Assembly (NCBI GenBank): GCA_946482635.1
Contig: CAMLSG010000288.1
Location: 1-5,465, forward strand
Origin: an uncultured Duganella sp.
GTDB taxonomy: Bacteria; Pseudomonadota; Gammaproteobacteria; Burkholderiales; Burkholderiaceae
Direction: 5' to 3'
Length of the DNA stretch: 5,465 bases
The notes below the pieces were generated by a model. The model was not told the DNA's origin, ran no database searches, and saw only the letters and a list, made by a program, of their open reading frames with translations. The position numbers and the translations under genes were made by a program. Below, one piece after another: positions 1 to 5,465 of this stretch (position 1 is the first letter of the stretch; each line of letters begins with the position of its first letter).

Positions 1-1211
1 TTTACCAGGTTGTGCTGGAAGGCCCGGCGCCAGGCGTGGAGCTGGGCGATGCCGCCCGCCGCCTTGCGGCCTTGATGCGCAAGCCGATCACGGAAATGCT
101 CGCGCTGCTGTCGGGCGGGCGCCGGACCATCGTCAAGAAAGGCGTGCTGCGCGCCCAGGCCCAGCATTATGTCGACGCTTTGAAAGAGCGTGCCGGCTGC
201 CACGCTACGCTCATACTGGAGTCCGGCCGCGAGGTCGAACAGGCGCCCCCGCCAAGCCCGCCGCCGGCACGCCCGCCCGTTGCCAAGCCAGCGCCGGTTG
301 CCGCTGGCCTGTCGCTGGAACCTGCAAAAGCCGGGACGGCCATGCCGCCGTTGGCGCGCCGCGAGCCGGAACCGGAAACGGTTGCAGCGCGTGATTGCGG
401 CGCCGACCCGGGCCTGTTCATGCTGGCCGATGGCCTGCGCCTGACGATTTATGCGACCGTGCTTTACCTGGCCGCAAGCTACTTTATCCGCGGCCTGGCC
501 GGCTGGCCGGCGCCCGCCCTGGCGATCGCCGTTATCGCTTTGACGATGGCTGCCGTCTATCGCCTGGCCAAGGGGACCGGATCGAATATCGTGATGCGGA
601 TCCTGGCAATGGCCTTCATGATTATCCCGCTCGCCAACATCCTGGTCCTGCTGCTGATGATCCGGCGCGGCAAAGTGACGCTGCGTGAAAATGAAATCGG
701 CACCGGCTGGTCGGGCGCGACCTTCGACGATATCGTTCGCCTGCGCGGCGGCAACAATGCCGTCCTCCCGTCGACCATCGTCGGCGGGATCGCAGCGCTA
801 GGCGTGGCTGGCCTGGTCGGGCTGGGGAGACAGGCGGCGGAGAAGCATGTCGAAGCAGTGCTGGGCAGCCATCCGCAGCCTTGTGCAATCGTCGGCATCT
901 GGGAGTCCAGCAAGATCGGCCCGGATGGCAGGGTCCTCATGCGCGATGACGGCAGTTATTTTGTGCTGCCGGTGAAGGGCAAAGAGGACAAGGTCAAGGA
1001 GGAGCAGGGTGAATGGGCGGTACGCAACCGCAACTTCGTATGGCAGGTGCCGCTGGCCGACAAACCATGGATGACGGTTGAACGCATCGAGGCCTTCAAG
1101 ATCAGCCTCGATGGCCAGACCATCACTATGTTCGAGCCGCAGTCGAAGGGCCTGTTTACCGAATGGCGCCGCGCCGGCGCCATGAAATCGGAACGCTGCG
1201 GATTTAACTGA
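1..1211 (+). CDS. Uncharacterised multi-pass membrane protein with soluble N- and C-terminal domains (5' partial)
   Basis: The frame is open to the left edge: the codons before the GTG at 12 read Y-Q-V and continue the first beta strand of a folded domain, so the true start is probably just outside the window. About 402 residues are visible. From the N-terminus they are: a small alpha/beta domain (about 1-75, with a VVLEGPAPG strand and a VKKG turn); a Pro/Ala-rich linker (about 79-120); hydrophobic segments near 146-166, 170-188, 199-219 and 257-275; and a soluble C-terminal domain (about 290-402) that opens with GIWESS and contains [10 protein letters not shown]. The N-terminal domain plus the [11 protein letters not shown] helix resemble a family of poorly characterised proteobacterial inner-membrane proteins; this is from memory, not a search. 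The C-terminal part looks like a small beta-rich domain. Topology is ambiguous. The gene is convergent with trpC and overlaps it by 8 bp, so a role in tryptophan synthesis is not implied. Function unknown. Confidence 0.8.
   Translation, partial: YQVVLEGPAPGVELGDAARRLAALMRKPITEMLALLSGGRRTIVKKGVLRAQAQHYVDALKERAGCHATLILESGREVEQAPPPSPPPARPPVAKPAPVAAGLSLEPAKAGTAMPPLARREPEPETVAARDCGADPGLFMLADGLRLTIYATVLYLAASYFIRGLAGWPAPALAIAVIALTMAAVYRLAKGTGSNIVMRILAMAFMIIPLANILVLLLMIRRGKVTLRENEIGTGWSGATFDDIVRLRGGNNAVLPSTIVGGIAALGVAGLVGLGRQAAEKHVEAVLGSHPQPCAIVGIWESSKIGPDGRVLMRDDGSYFVLPVKGKEDKVKEEQGEWAVRNRNFVWQVPLADKPWMTVERIEAFKISLDGQTITMFEPQSKGLFTEWRRAGAMKSERCGFN
1163..1183. terminator. Candidate hairpin at the convergent gene ends, possible trp operon end signal
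   Basis: This is a perfect inverted repeat: ATGGCGCC, a 5-nt GCGCC loop, then GGCGCCAT. It lies inside the last codons of the + strand membrane-protein gene and begins about 20 bp past the trpC stop codon on the - strand. Neither side is followed by a T-run, so it is not a classical intrinsic terminator. It could stabilise the 3' end of the trp mRNA or assist Rho-dependent termination. GC-rich palindromes also arise by chance in coding DNA of this composition, so the assignment is tentative. Confidence 0.3.
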
Positions 1212-2004
1212 ACAGCTTGCGCAGCTCGGCTCCCGGGTCGGGCGCGCGCATGAAGGCTTCACCGACCAGGAAGGCATGCACGTCGTTCTCGCGCATGCGC
1301 TGCACGTCGGCCGGGGTCATGATGCCGGATTCGGTGATCACCATGCGTTCTTGCGGGATGCGCGACAGCAGGTTGAGCGTCGTGTCCAGCGACACGTCGA
1401 AGGTGCGCAGGTTGCGGTTGTTGATGCCGATCAGGCGGCTCTTCAGGTTCAGCGCGGCAGTCAGCTCGTCGCCGTCGTGCGATTCGATCAGCACGTCCAT
1501 GCCCAGTTCGTGGGCGCAGGCTTCCATCTCCGCCATCAGGCCATGGTCCAGGGCTGCCACGATCAGCAGGATGCAGTCGGCGCCCATCGCGCGCGCTTCA
1601 TAGATCTGGTACATGTCGACCATGAAATCCTTGCGCAGCACGGGAATGTCGCAGGCAGCGCGCGCCTGCTGCAGGTATTGGTTCGCGCCCTGGAAGAAGT
1701 TCACGTCGGTCAGCACCGACAGGCAGGCCGCGCCGGCTTTGGCGTAGCTCTCGGCGATGTCGGCAGGGCGGAAGTCGGCACGCAGTACGCCTTTCGATGG
1801 CGAGGCTTTCTTCACTTCGGCAATGACGCCGGCCTGGCCGCCTTCGATTTTCTTGCGCAGGCTGGCTTCAAAGCCGCGCAGGCCGGCGCGCAGTTCCTTG
1901 TCCCCTTCCACTTCGTCACGCAGGGATTGCAGGCTGCGGTGCTTCTTGGCAGCGGCTACTTCGTCGGCCTTGACGGCCAGGATTTTGTTCAGGATATCGG
2001 ACAT
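1204..2004 (-). CDS. trpC: Indole-3-glycerol phosphate synthase
   Basis: TrpC converts 1-(2-carboxyphenylamino)-1-deoxyribulose 5-phosphate to indole-3-glycerol phosphate, releasing CO2 and water, in the cytoplasm. At 266 residues it has the normal length for a single-domain (beta/alpha)8-barrel enzyme, with no TrpF fused. Residues matching the known active site of Sulfolobus IGPS are all present: Glu63 and Lys65 in AEVKKASPS, Lys125 in LRKDF, Glu174 in LIESHD, Asn195 in GINNRN, and Glu225-Ser226 in TESGI. The C-terminal phosphate-binding part contains VGEAFM (about 248-253). The ATG at 2004 gives the family-typical start MSDILNKI. Extending to the ATG at 2085 would only add out-of-frame exporter sequence. 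The gene starts 8 bp after the exporter stop, with only a weak GAGA ribosome site that overlaps that stop, which suggests translational coupling. It is the last gene of the operon in this window. Confidence 0.97.
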   Translation of the reverse strand: MSDILNKILAVKADEVAAAKKHRSLQSLRDEVEGDKELRAGLRGFEASLRKKIEGGQAGVIAEVKKASPSKGVLRADFRPADIAESYAKAGAACLSVLTDVNFFQGANQYLQQARAACDIPVLRKDFMVDMYQIYEARAMGADCILLIVAALDHGLMAEMEACAHELGMDVLIESHDGDELTAALNLKSRLIGINNRNLRTFDVSLDTTLNLLSRIPQERMVITESGIMTPADVQRMRENDVHAFLVGEAFMRAPDPGAELRKLFS

Positions 2005-2010
2005 GATGAT

Positions 2011-2015
2011 TCTCA
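2011..2015 (-). promoter_or_regulatory. Weak ribosome binding site of trpC, overlapping the upstream stop codon
   Basis: On the - strand the sequence is TGAGA, then ATCATC, then the trpC ATG. The TGA is the stop codon of the exporter gene. The short GAGA match, 6 nt from the start, is the only Shine-Dalgarno-like element, so trpC translation probably depends partly on ribosomes terminating on the exporter gene. It supports the start at 2004. Confidence 0.45.
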
Positions 2016-2705
2016 ATGTTGTTCGGCCAGGGCCAGGCGTGCGCCGAGCGCGATGAACAGGCCTCCGGTCACGCGGTTCAGCCACAGTGCTACCAGCGGT
2101 TTGACCTTCAGCTTCGCGCTCGCGAAGGCGGTAAAGATGGCAAGGCCGTTACACCACAGCATGCCGTTGAAATTGAAAATGCAGCCAAGGACGAGGAAGG
2201 CCAGTGGCTTGTTGGCCGCATCCGCGTCGATGAACTGCGGCACGAAAGCCAGGAAGAACAACGCGACTTTCGGATTCAGGACGTTGGTCAGGAAGCCTTG
2301 GGCGAAGATTTTGCGGTAGGGCAGGGCAGCCGCCGGCGCAAACCGGTAGGACGGCGCCTGACCCAATGGGGCAGGCGGGACGGCCGATCCGGCCGGTTTG
2401 CCGGTTTCGCTGGTCTTAAGCCGCGCGCGCAGCATGCCAATGCCGCACCAGACGATATACGCCGCACCAACCCATTTGACGACGGTGAAAGCGGTGGCGG
2501 AAGTGGCCAGCACGGCTGACAGGCCAAGCGCCGCCGCGCCGATATGCACCATGGTGCCGGCGCCGATGCCCAGCGCCGCTGCGCAACCCGCACGCCAGCC
2601 CTGCGTGGCGCTGCGCGCCATGATCAGCAATGAGTCCGGTCCCGGCATGATGTTCAGCAGCAGACCGGAGATTACAAACAGCGTCAGGTCGTGGATGCCG
2701 AACAT
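2013..2705 (-). CDS. LysE/RhtB-family amino-acid exporter within the trp operon
   Basis: This 230-residue inner-membrane protein belongs to the LysE/RhtB superfamily, whose characterised members export amino acids such as lysine, threonine or homoserine. Evidence: an N-terminal hydrophobic helix running into [10 protein letters not shown] (18-27), the family signature; a Gly-rich helix [11 protein letters not shown] (46-56); the second-half motif [15 protein letters not shown] (144-158); and about six hydrophobic segments (roughly 7-28, 40-68, 73-93, 137-158, 167-193, 203-226). The loop at about 95-132 is rich in Pro, Ala and Lys/Arg and seems longer than usual; the family is commonly near 205-210 residues. 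The gene starts 3 bp after the trpD stop and ends 8 bp before trpC, so it is co-transcribed with the pathway. Its substrate cannot be read from sequence. Tryptophan, anthranilate or another aromatic compound is a context-based guess only. Confidence 0.92.
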   Translation of the reverse strand: MFGIHDLTLFVISGLLLNIMPGPDSLLIMARSATQGWRAGCAAALGIGAGTMVHIGAAALGLSAVLATSATAFTVVKWVGAAYIVWCGIGMLRARLKTSETGKPAGSAVPPAPLGQAPSYRFAPAAALPYRKIFAQGFLTNVLNPKVALFFLAFVPQFIDADAANKPLAFLVLGCIFNFNGMLWCNGLAIFTAFASAKLKVKPLVALWLNRVTGGLFIALGARLALAEQH

Positions 2706-2708
2706 CGC

Positions 2709-3746
2709 TTAGCCCTCCCGGCCGAGTTCCTGGGTGACGCGGACGAACTGTTCCAGCTTGGCGACGGCCGCCCCGGAGGAAACGGCTGCGCGAGCGCGCG
2801 CCAGGCCATCTTCGATCGAGGACGCCACGCCTGCCGCATACAGGGCGGTACCGGCATTCAGCGCCACGATGTCCGATGCCGGACCCGGCTCGCCGCGCAG
2901 CGCTTCCATCACGCGCGCCTTCGACTCCGTCGCATCGGCCACCTTGAGGTTGCGCGAAGCGATCATCGACAGGCCGAAGTCTTCAGGGTGGATCTCGTAT
3001 TCGCGGATTTCGCCGTTGACCAGTTCGCCCACCATGGTGCCCGCGCCAAGCGATACTTCATCCATATTGTCGCGGCCATACACCACCACCGCATGCTGCG
3101 CGCCCAGGCGTTGCAGCACGCGCACCTGGATACCGACCAGGTCAGGGTGGAACACGCCCATCAGGATATTCGGCGCGCCGGCCGGATTGGTCAGCGGGCC
3201 AAGGATGTTGAAGATCGAGCGCACGCCCAGTTCGCGGCGTACCGGCGCCACGTGCTTCATTGCGGCATGGTGATTCGGCGCGAACATGAAGCCGATGCCG
3301 GTTTGCGCGATCGACTGCGCGATCTGTTCCGGCTTCAGGTTGATGTGCGCGCCCAGCGATTCGATCAGGTCCGCGCTGCCGGAAGACGACGACACGGAAC
3401 GCCCGCCATGCTTGGCCACGCGCGCGCCGGCGGCGGCGGCAACAAACATCGAAGCGGAAGAAATATTGAAGGTGTGGGCGCCATCTCCGCCGGTGCCGAC
3501 GATATCCACCAGGTTGGTGGTATCGGCCATTGGCACCTTGGTCGAGAACTCGCGCATGACTTGCGCCGCAGCGGTGATCTCGCCGATGGTTTCCTTCTTG
3601 ACGCGCAGTCCCATGGTCAGCGCCGCCACCATCACCGGCGACATTTCGCCGGACATGATCTGGCGGAACAGGTGCAGCATCTCGTCGTGGAAAATCTCAC
3701 GGTGTTCGATGCAGCGAACCAGTGCTTCTTGATGCGTGATTGACAT
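2709..3746 (-). CDS. trpD: Anthranilate phosphoribosyltransferase
   Basis: TrpD transfers phosphoribose from PRPP to anthranilate, giving N-(5'-phosphoribosyl)anthranilate, the second step after anthranilate synthase. It is 345 residues long, the usual length for a stand-alone enzyme; there is no glutamine amidotransferase domain fused as in E. coli TrpGD. Visible motifs are the PRPP-binding GTGGDG (84-89), NISSA (94-98), [15 protein letters not shown] (112-126), the anthranilate-site His pair and Arg-rich segment (159-160 and 170-176), [10 protein letters not shown] (179-188), and the metal-binding Asp229-Glu230 in MDEVS. The KHG motif is followed by Gly115 where Asn is common. The ATG at 3746 has a good AAGGAA ribosome site. 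It lies 14 bp after trpG and 3 bp before the exporter start, and its final codons encode the exporter's ribosome site. Confidence 0.97.
   Translation of the reverse strand: MSITHQEALVRCIEHREIFHDEMLHLFRQIMSGEMSPVMVAALTMGLRVKKETIGEITAAAQVMREFSTKVPMADTTNLVDIVGTGGDGAHTFNISSASMFVAAAAGARVAKHGGRSVSSSSGSADLIESLGAHINLKPEQIAQSIAQTGIGFMFAPNHHAAMKHVAPVRRELGVRSIFNILGPLTNPAGAPNILMGVFHPDLVGIQVRVLQRLGAQHAVVVYGRDNMDEVSLGAGTMVGELVNGEIREYEIHPEDFGLSMIASRNLKVADATESKARVMEALRGEPGPASDIVALNAGTALYAAGVASSIEDGLARARAAVSSGAAVAKLEQFVRVTQELGREG
2714..2719 (-). promoter_or_regulatory. Ribosome binding site of the exporter, inside the trpD 3' end
   Basis: GGGAGG on the - strand lies 8 nt before the ATG at 2705 and is formed by the last Arg-Glu-Gly codons of trpD. 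This strong site, embedded in the upstream gene, fixes the exporter start and shows that the exporter and trpD have a joint layout rather than a chance adjacency. Confidence 0.75.
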
Positions 3747-3751
3747 GATGC

Positions 3752-3757
3752 TTCCTT
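3752..3757 (-). promoter_or_regulatory. Ribosome binding site of trpD
   Basis: AAGGAA on the - strand (within GAGAAGGAAG) sits 5 nt before the ATG at 3746, in the 14-bp gap after the trpG stop. It supports the chosen trpD start, which gives [10 protein letters not shown]. Confidence 0.8.
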
Positions 3758-3760
3758 CTC

Positions 3761-4327
3761 TTATTTGCGATCGAGGAAATTCTTCAGCAAGGCGTGGCCG
3801 TGCTCGGACAGGATGGACTCAGGGTGGAACTGCACACCCTCGATGTCGTACTCCTTGTGCCGCACGCCCATGATTTCGCCGTCGTCGGTCCAGGCTGTGA
3901 CTTCCAGGCAGGAAGGCAGCGAGGATCGCTCGATTGCCAAAGAGTGGTAGCGGATTACCGTGAACGGGCTGGGTAAGCCCTGGAACACGCCCACACCCGT
4001 ATGCGCGATAAGAGAAGTTTTGCCATGCATGACTTGCTTGGCTCGGATAACTTTGCCGCCAAAGGCTTCGCCGATGGCCTGGTGTCCCAGGCAGACGCCC
4101 AGGATAGGTTTCTTGCCCGCGAAGTGTTTCAGCACTTCCAGCGAGATGCCCGCCTGCGACGGGTCTTTTGGACCCGGCGAGATGCAGATGCGGTCGGGAT
4201 TCAATGCTTCGATTTCGGCGATGGTGATTTCGTCGTTGCGGTGCACGCGCACATCTTCGCCCAGCTCACCGAAATACTGCACGATGTTGTAGGTGAAGGA
4301 GTCGTAGTTGTCGATCATCAGCAGCAT
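3761..4327 (-). CDS. trpG: Anthranilate synthase component II (glutamine amidotransferase)
   Basis: TrpG releases ammonia from glutamine and passes it to TrpE for anthranilate formation. It is a 188-residue class I glutamine amidotransferase. The Cys-His-Glu triad is complete: Cys79 in GVCLGHQ, His168 and Glu170 in QFHPES. The oxyanion-loop region PGP is at 51-53, HGKTS at 101-105 and RYHSL at 126-130. The start [14 protein letters not shown] matches the family. The ATG at 4327 is preferred because GGGGAG lies 7 nt upstream; the earlier ATG at 4351 would add eight residues overlapping trpE, and the next Met codon is too far from the ribosome site. Only 1 bp separates it from the trpE stop (TGAAATG), indicating coupled translation, suited to subunits of one complex. 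Many bacteria share one TrpG/PabA between tryptophan and folate synthesis; sequence alone does not decide this here. Confidence 0.96.
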   Translation of the reverse strand: MLLMIDNYDSFTYNIVQYFGELGEDVRVHRNDEITIAEIEALNPDRICISPGPKDPSQAGISLEVLKHFAGKKPILGVCLGHQAIGEAFGGKVIRAKQVMHGKTSLIAHTGVGVFQGLPSPFTVIRYHSLAIERSSLPSCLEVTAWTDDGEIMGVRHKEYDIEGVQFHPESILSEHGHALLKNFLDRK

Positions 4328-4328
4328 T

Positions 4329-5465
4329 TCAGAACTCCCCATCCAGGCCATCTTGCACTTGCTCGGCTGCGCGCAGCACGGCGCGCGCCTTGTTTTCAGT
4401 TTCCTGCCATTCCATTTCCGGAATCGAATCGGCGACGATGCCGGCGGCCGCCTGCACGTACAGCATGCCGTCCTTGATCACGCCGGTGCGGATCGCGATC
4501 GCCACGTCCATTTCGCCGCCGAAGGAGAGGTAGCCGCAGGCGCCGCCGTAGATGCCGCGCTTGCAGATTTCCAGCTCGTCGATGATTTCCATGGCGCGCA
4601 CTTTCGGCGCGCCGGTCAGGGTGCCGGCCGGGAAGGTGGCGCGCAGCACGTCCAGGTTGGACATGCCTTTCTTCAGCTTGCCCTCCACGTTGGAGACGAT
4701 GTGCTGCACGTGGGAGTACTTCTCGATCACCATCTTGTCGGTCAGCTTCACGCTGCCGGTTTCGGAGATGCGGCCCAGGTCATTGCGCGCCAGGTCGATC
4801 AGCATGACGTGCTCGGCGACTTCCTTCGGATCGTTCAGCAGTTCTTCGGCCAGCGCCGCGTCGCGTTCCGGCGTATTGCCGCGCGGGCGGGTGCCGGCGA
4901 TCGGGCGCAGCGTGACTTTCTTCTCGCCGTCGGGCAGGGTCTCGTTGCGCACCAGGATTTCCGGCGAGGCGCCGACGATCTGCATGTCGCCGAAATTGTA
5001 GAAGTACATGTACGGCGAAGGGTTCAGCGAACGCAGGGAGCGGTACAGCGTCAGCGGCGAATCCACATATGGCTTGCGGATGCGCTGGCCGATCTGCACC
5101 TGCATCAGGTCACCGGCCAGGATGTATTCGTGCGCCTTGGCGACCGCCTTCAGGTAATCCTCTTTGGCGAAGTCGCGGATGGTTTCGGTGCGCACCGACG
5201 GCGTGGTCACCGGCGCATCGACGCCGCGGCGCAGCAGGGCGCGCAGGTCTTTCAGGCGCTGGCGGGCCTTGGAGAAGGCTTCCGGCTGCTGCGGGTCGGC
5301 GTAGACAATCAGGTACAGCTTGCCGGACAGGTTGTCGATGACGGCCAGTTCCTCGGTCACCATCAGCTGGATCTCAGGCAGGCCCAGGTCGTCTTTCGGC
5401 TGCGTATGTGCCAGCGTCTTTTCGATGTGGCGCACCGTGTCGTAGCCGAAGTAGCCGGCCAGGCC
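4329..5465 (-). CDS. trpE: Anthranilate synthase component I (5' partial)
   Basis: TrpE makes anthranilate and pyruvate from chorismate, using ammonia supplied by TrpG. The window holds the C-terminal 378 residues. The frame stays open to the right edge, beginning [16 protein letters not shown], so the GTG at 5435 is internal. Compared with the usual length of about 490-500 residues, roughly 115-120 are missing, including the N-terminal tryptophan-binding LLES-type motif. Visible positions: NPSPYMYF (148-155, part of the known tryptophan-sensing region in Salmonella TrpE), [10 protein letters not shown] (187-196), DLARNDLGR (224-232), SHVQHIVS with the probable catalytic His255 (251-258), TLTGAPK (282-288), YGGACGY (306-312) and a Glu-rich metal-site segment [12 protein letters not shown] (348-359). 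The rest of the chorismate-binding domain is complete. First visible gene of the operon, 1 bp before trpG. PabB is less likely, given trpG, trpD and trpC behind it. Confidence 0.96.
   Translation of the reverse strand, partial: GLAGYFGYDTVRHIEKTLAHTQPKDDLGLPEIQLMVTEELAVIDNLSGKLYLIVYADPQQPEAFSKARQRLKDLRALLRRGVDAPVTTPSVRTETIRDFAKEDYLKAVAKAHEYILAGDLMQVQIGQRIRKPYVDSPLTLYRSLRSLNPSPYMYFYNFGDMQIVGASPEILVRNETLPDGEKKVTLRPIAGTRPRGNTPERDAALAEELLNDPKEVAEHVMLIDLARNDLGRISETGSVKLTDKMVIEKYSHVQHIVSNVEGKLKKGMSNLDVLRATFPAGTLTGAPKVRAMEIIDELEICKRGIYGGACGYLSFGGEMDVAIAIRTGVIKDGMLYVQAAAGIVADSIPEMEWQETENKARAVLRAAEQVQDGLDGEF
4335..4340 (-). promoter_or_regulatory. Ribosome binding site of trpG, inside the trpE 3' end
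   Basis: GGGGAG on the - strand, within the last codons of trpE, lies 7 nt before the ATG at 4327. It decides between three possible trpG Met starts: the ATG at 4351 lies upstream of it, and the in-frame ATG at 4318 is 16 nt away. Confidence 0.7.

Noticed and set aside
798..1277. - strand open frame opposite the end of the membrane-protein gene, which could have been a gene downstream of trpC
   Set aside because: It overlaps both trpC and the + strand gene in other frames, starts inside trpC, and has no recognisable domain. The + strand gene has coherent domains and membrane segments.
2005..2012. Internal promoter or attenuator within the operon
   Set aside because: All gaps between the trp genes are 1-14 bp and show no leader peptide, hairpin series or promoter-like boxes. 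Any attenuator would lie upstream of trpE, outside the window.
2005..2085. Upstream extension of trpC to a start at 2085
   Set aside because: It would overlap the exporter by about 70 bp, and the extra Arg/Pro-rich residues are not TrpC-like. MSDILNKI at 2004 is the family-typical start.
1276..2319. Long + strand open frame (347 codons) opposite trpC and the exporter
   Set aside because: It is the antisense shadow of two well-supported genes. The product is His/Gln/Arg-rich with no recognisable motif, and such stop-free antisense frames are expected in GC-rich coding DNA.
2691..3743. Long + strand open frame (350 codons) almost exactly mirroring trpD
   Set aside because: It lies fully antisense to an intact trpD with all family motifs. 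The composition (many Arg, His, Ala) is that of a complement frame, and no independent ribosome site or domain was seen.
4328..4351. Upstream extension of trpG to a start at 4351
   Set aside because: The eight extra residues come from overlapping trpE and precede the normal TrpG N-terminus; the ribosome site points to the ATG at 4327.
5433..5435. GTG as the start codon of trpE
   Set aside because: The frame continues upstream to the window edge with GYFGYD-type sequence typical of internal TrpE, so this GTG encodes an internal Val and the gene is cut by the window boundary.

Overview
The window looks like a chromosomal segment of a high-GC betaproteobacterium, most likely Burkholderiales and probably Oxalobacteraceae (Massilia/Duganella/Herbaspirillum-like). 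That placement is an inference. It rests on the gene order trpE-trpG-trpD-trpC with separate (unfused) trpG, trpD and trpC genes, on the overall protein character, and on the G/C-rich third codon positions. No rRNA, tRNA or other strong taxonomic marker is present.

Layout: positions 1-1211 carry, on the + strand, the 3' part of an uncharacterised membrane-anchored protein that runs in from outside the window. Everything else is on the - strand and forms one compact operon, read from right to left: trpE (5465 to 4329, its N-terminus lost beyond the right edge), trpG (4327-3761), trpD (3746-2709), a LysE/RhtB-family amino-acid exporter (2705-2013) and trpC (2004-1204). The intergenic gaps are 1, 14, 3 and 8 bp, so the five genes are almost certainly co-transcribed, and several are probably translationally coupled. 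The + strand gene and trpC meet tail to tail and overlap by 8 bp. An 8-bp-arm perfect palindrome about 20 bp past the trpC stop is the only candidate transcription end signal visible.

Together the trp genes cover three enzymatic steps. TrpE with TrpG makes anthranilate from chorismate and glutamine. TrpD attaches phosphoribose from PRPP. TrpC closes the indole ring to give indole-3-glycerol phosphate. TrpF (the isomerase between TrpD and TrpC) and TrpA/TrpB (tryptophan synthase) are not here and must be encoded elsewhere if the pathway is complete. All catalytic motifs visible in the four enzymes look intact, and no frameshift or broken gene was seen.

There is no stretch above 300 bp without a gene, and I saw no mobile element, CRISPR array or RNA gene. 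The operon promoter and any leader or attenuator would lie upstream of trpE, outside the window. The region is mostly ordinary biosynthetic DNA. The points most worth a second look are the exporter embedded between trpD and trpC, the unnamed three-part membrane protein, a Gly in place of the usual Asn in the TrpD KHGN motif, and the palindrome at the convergent gene ends.
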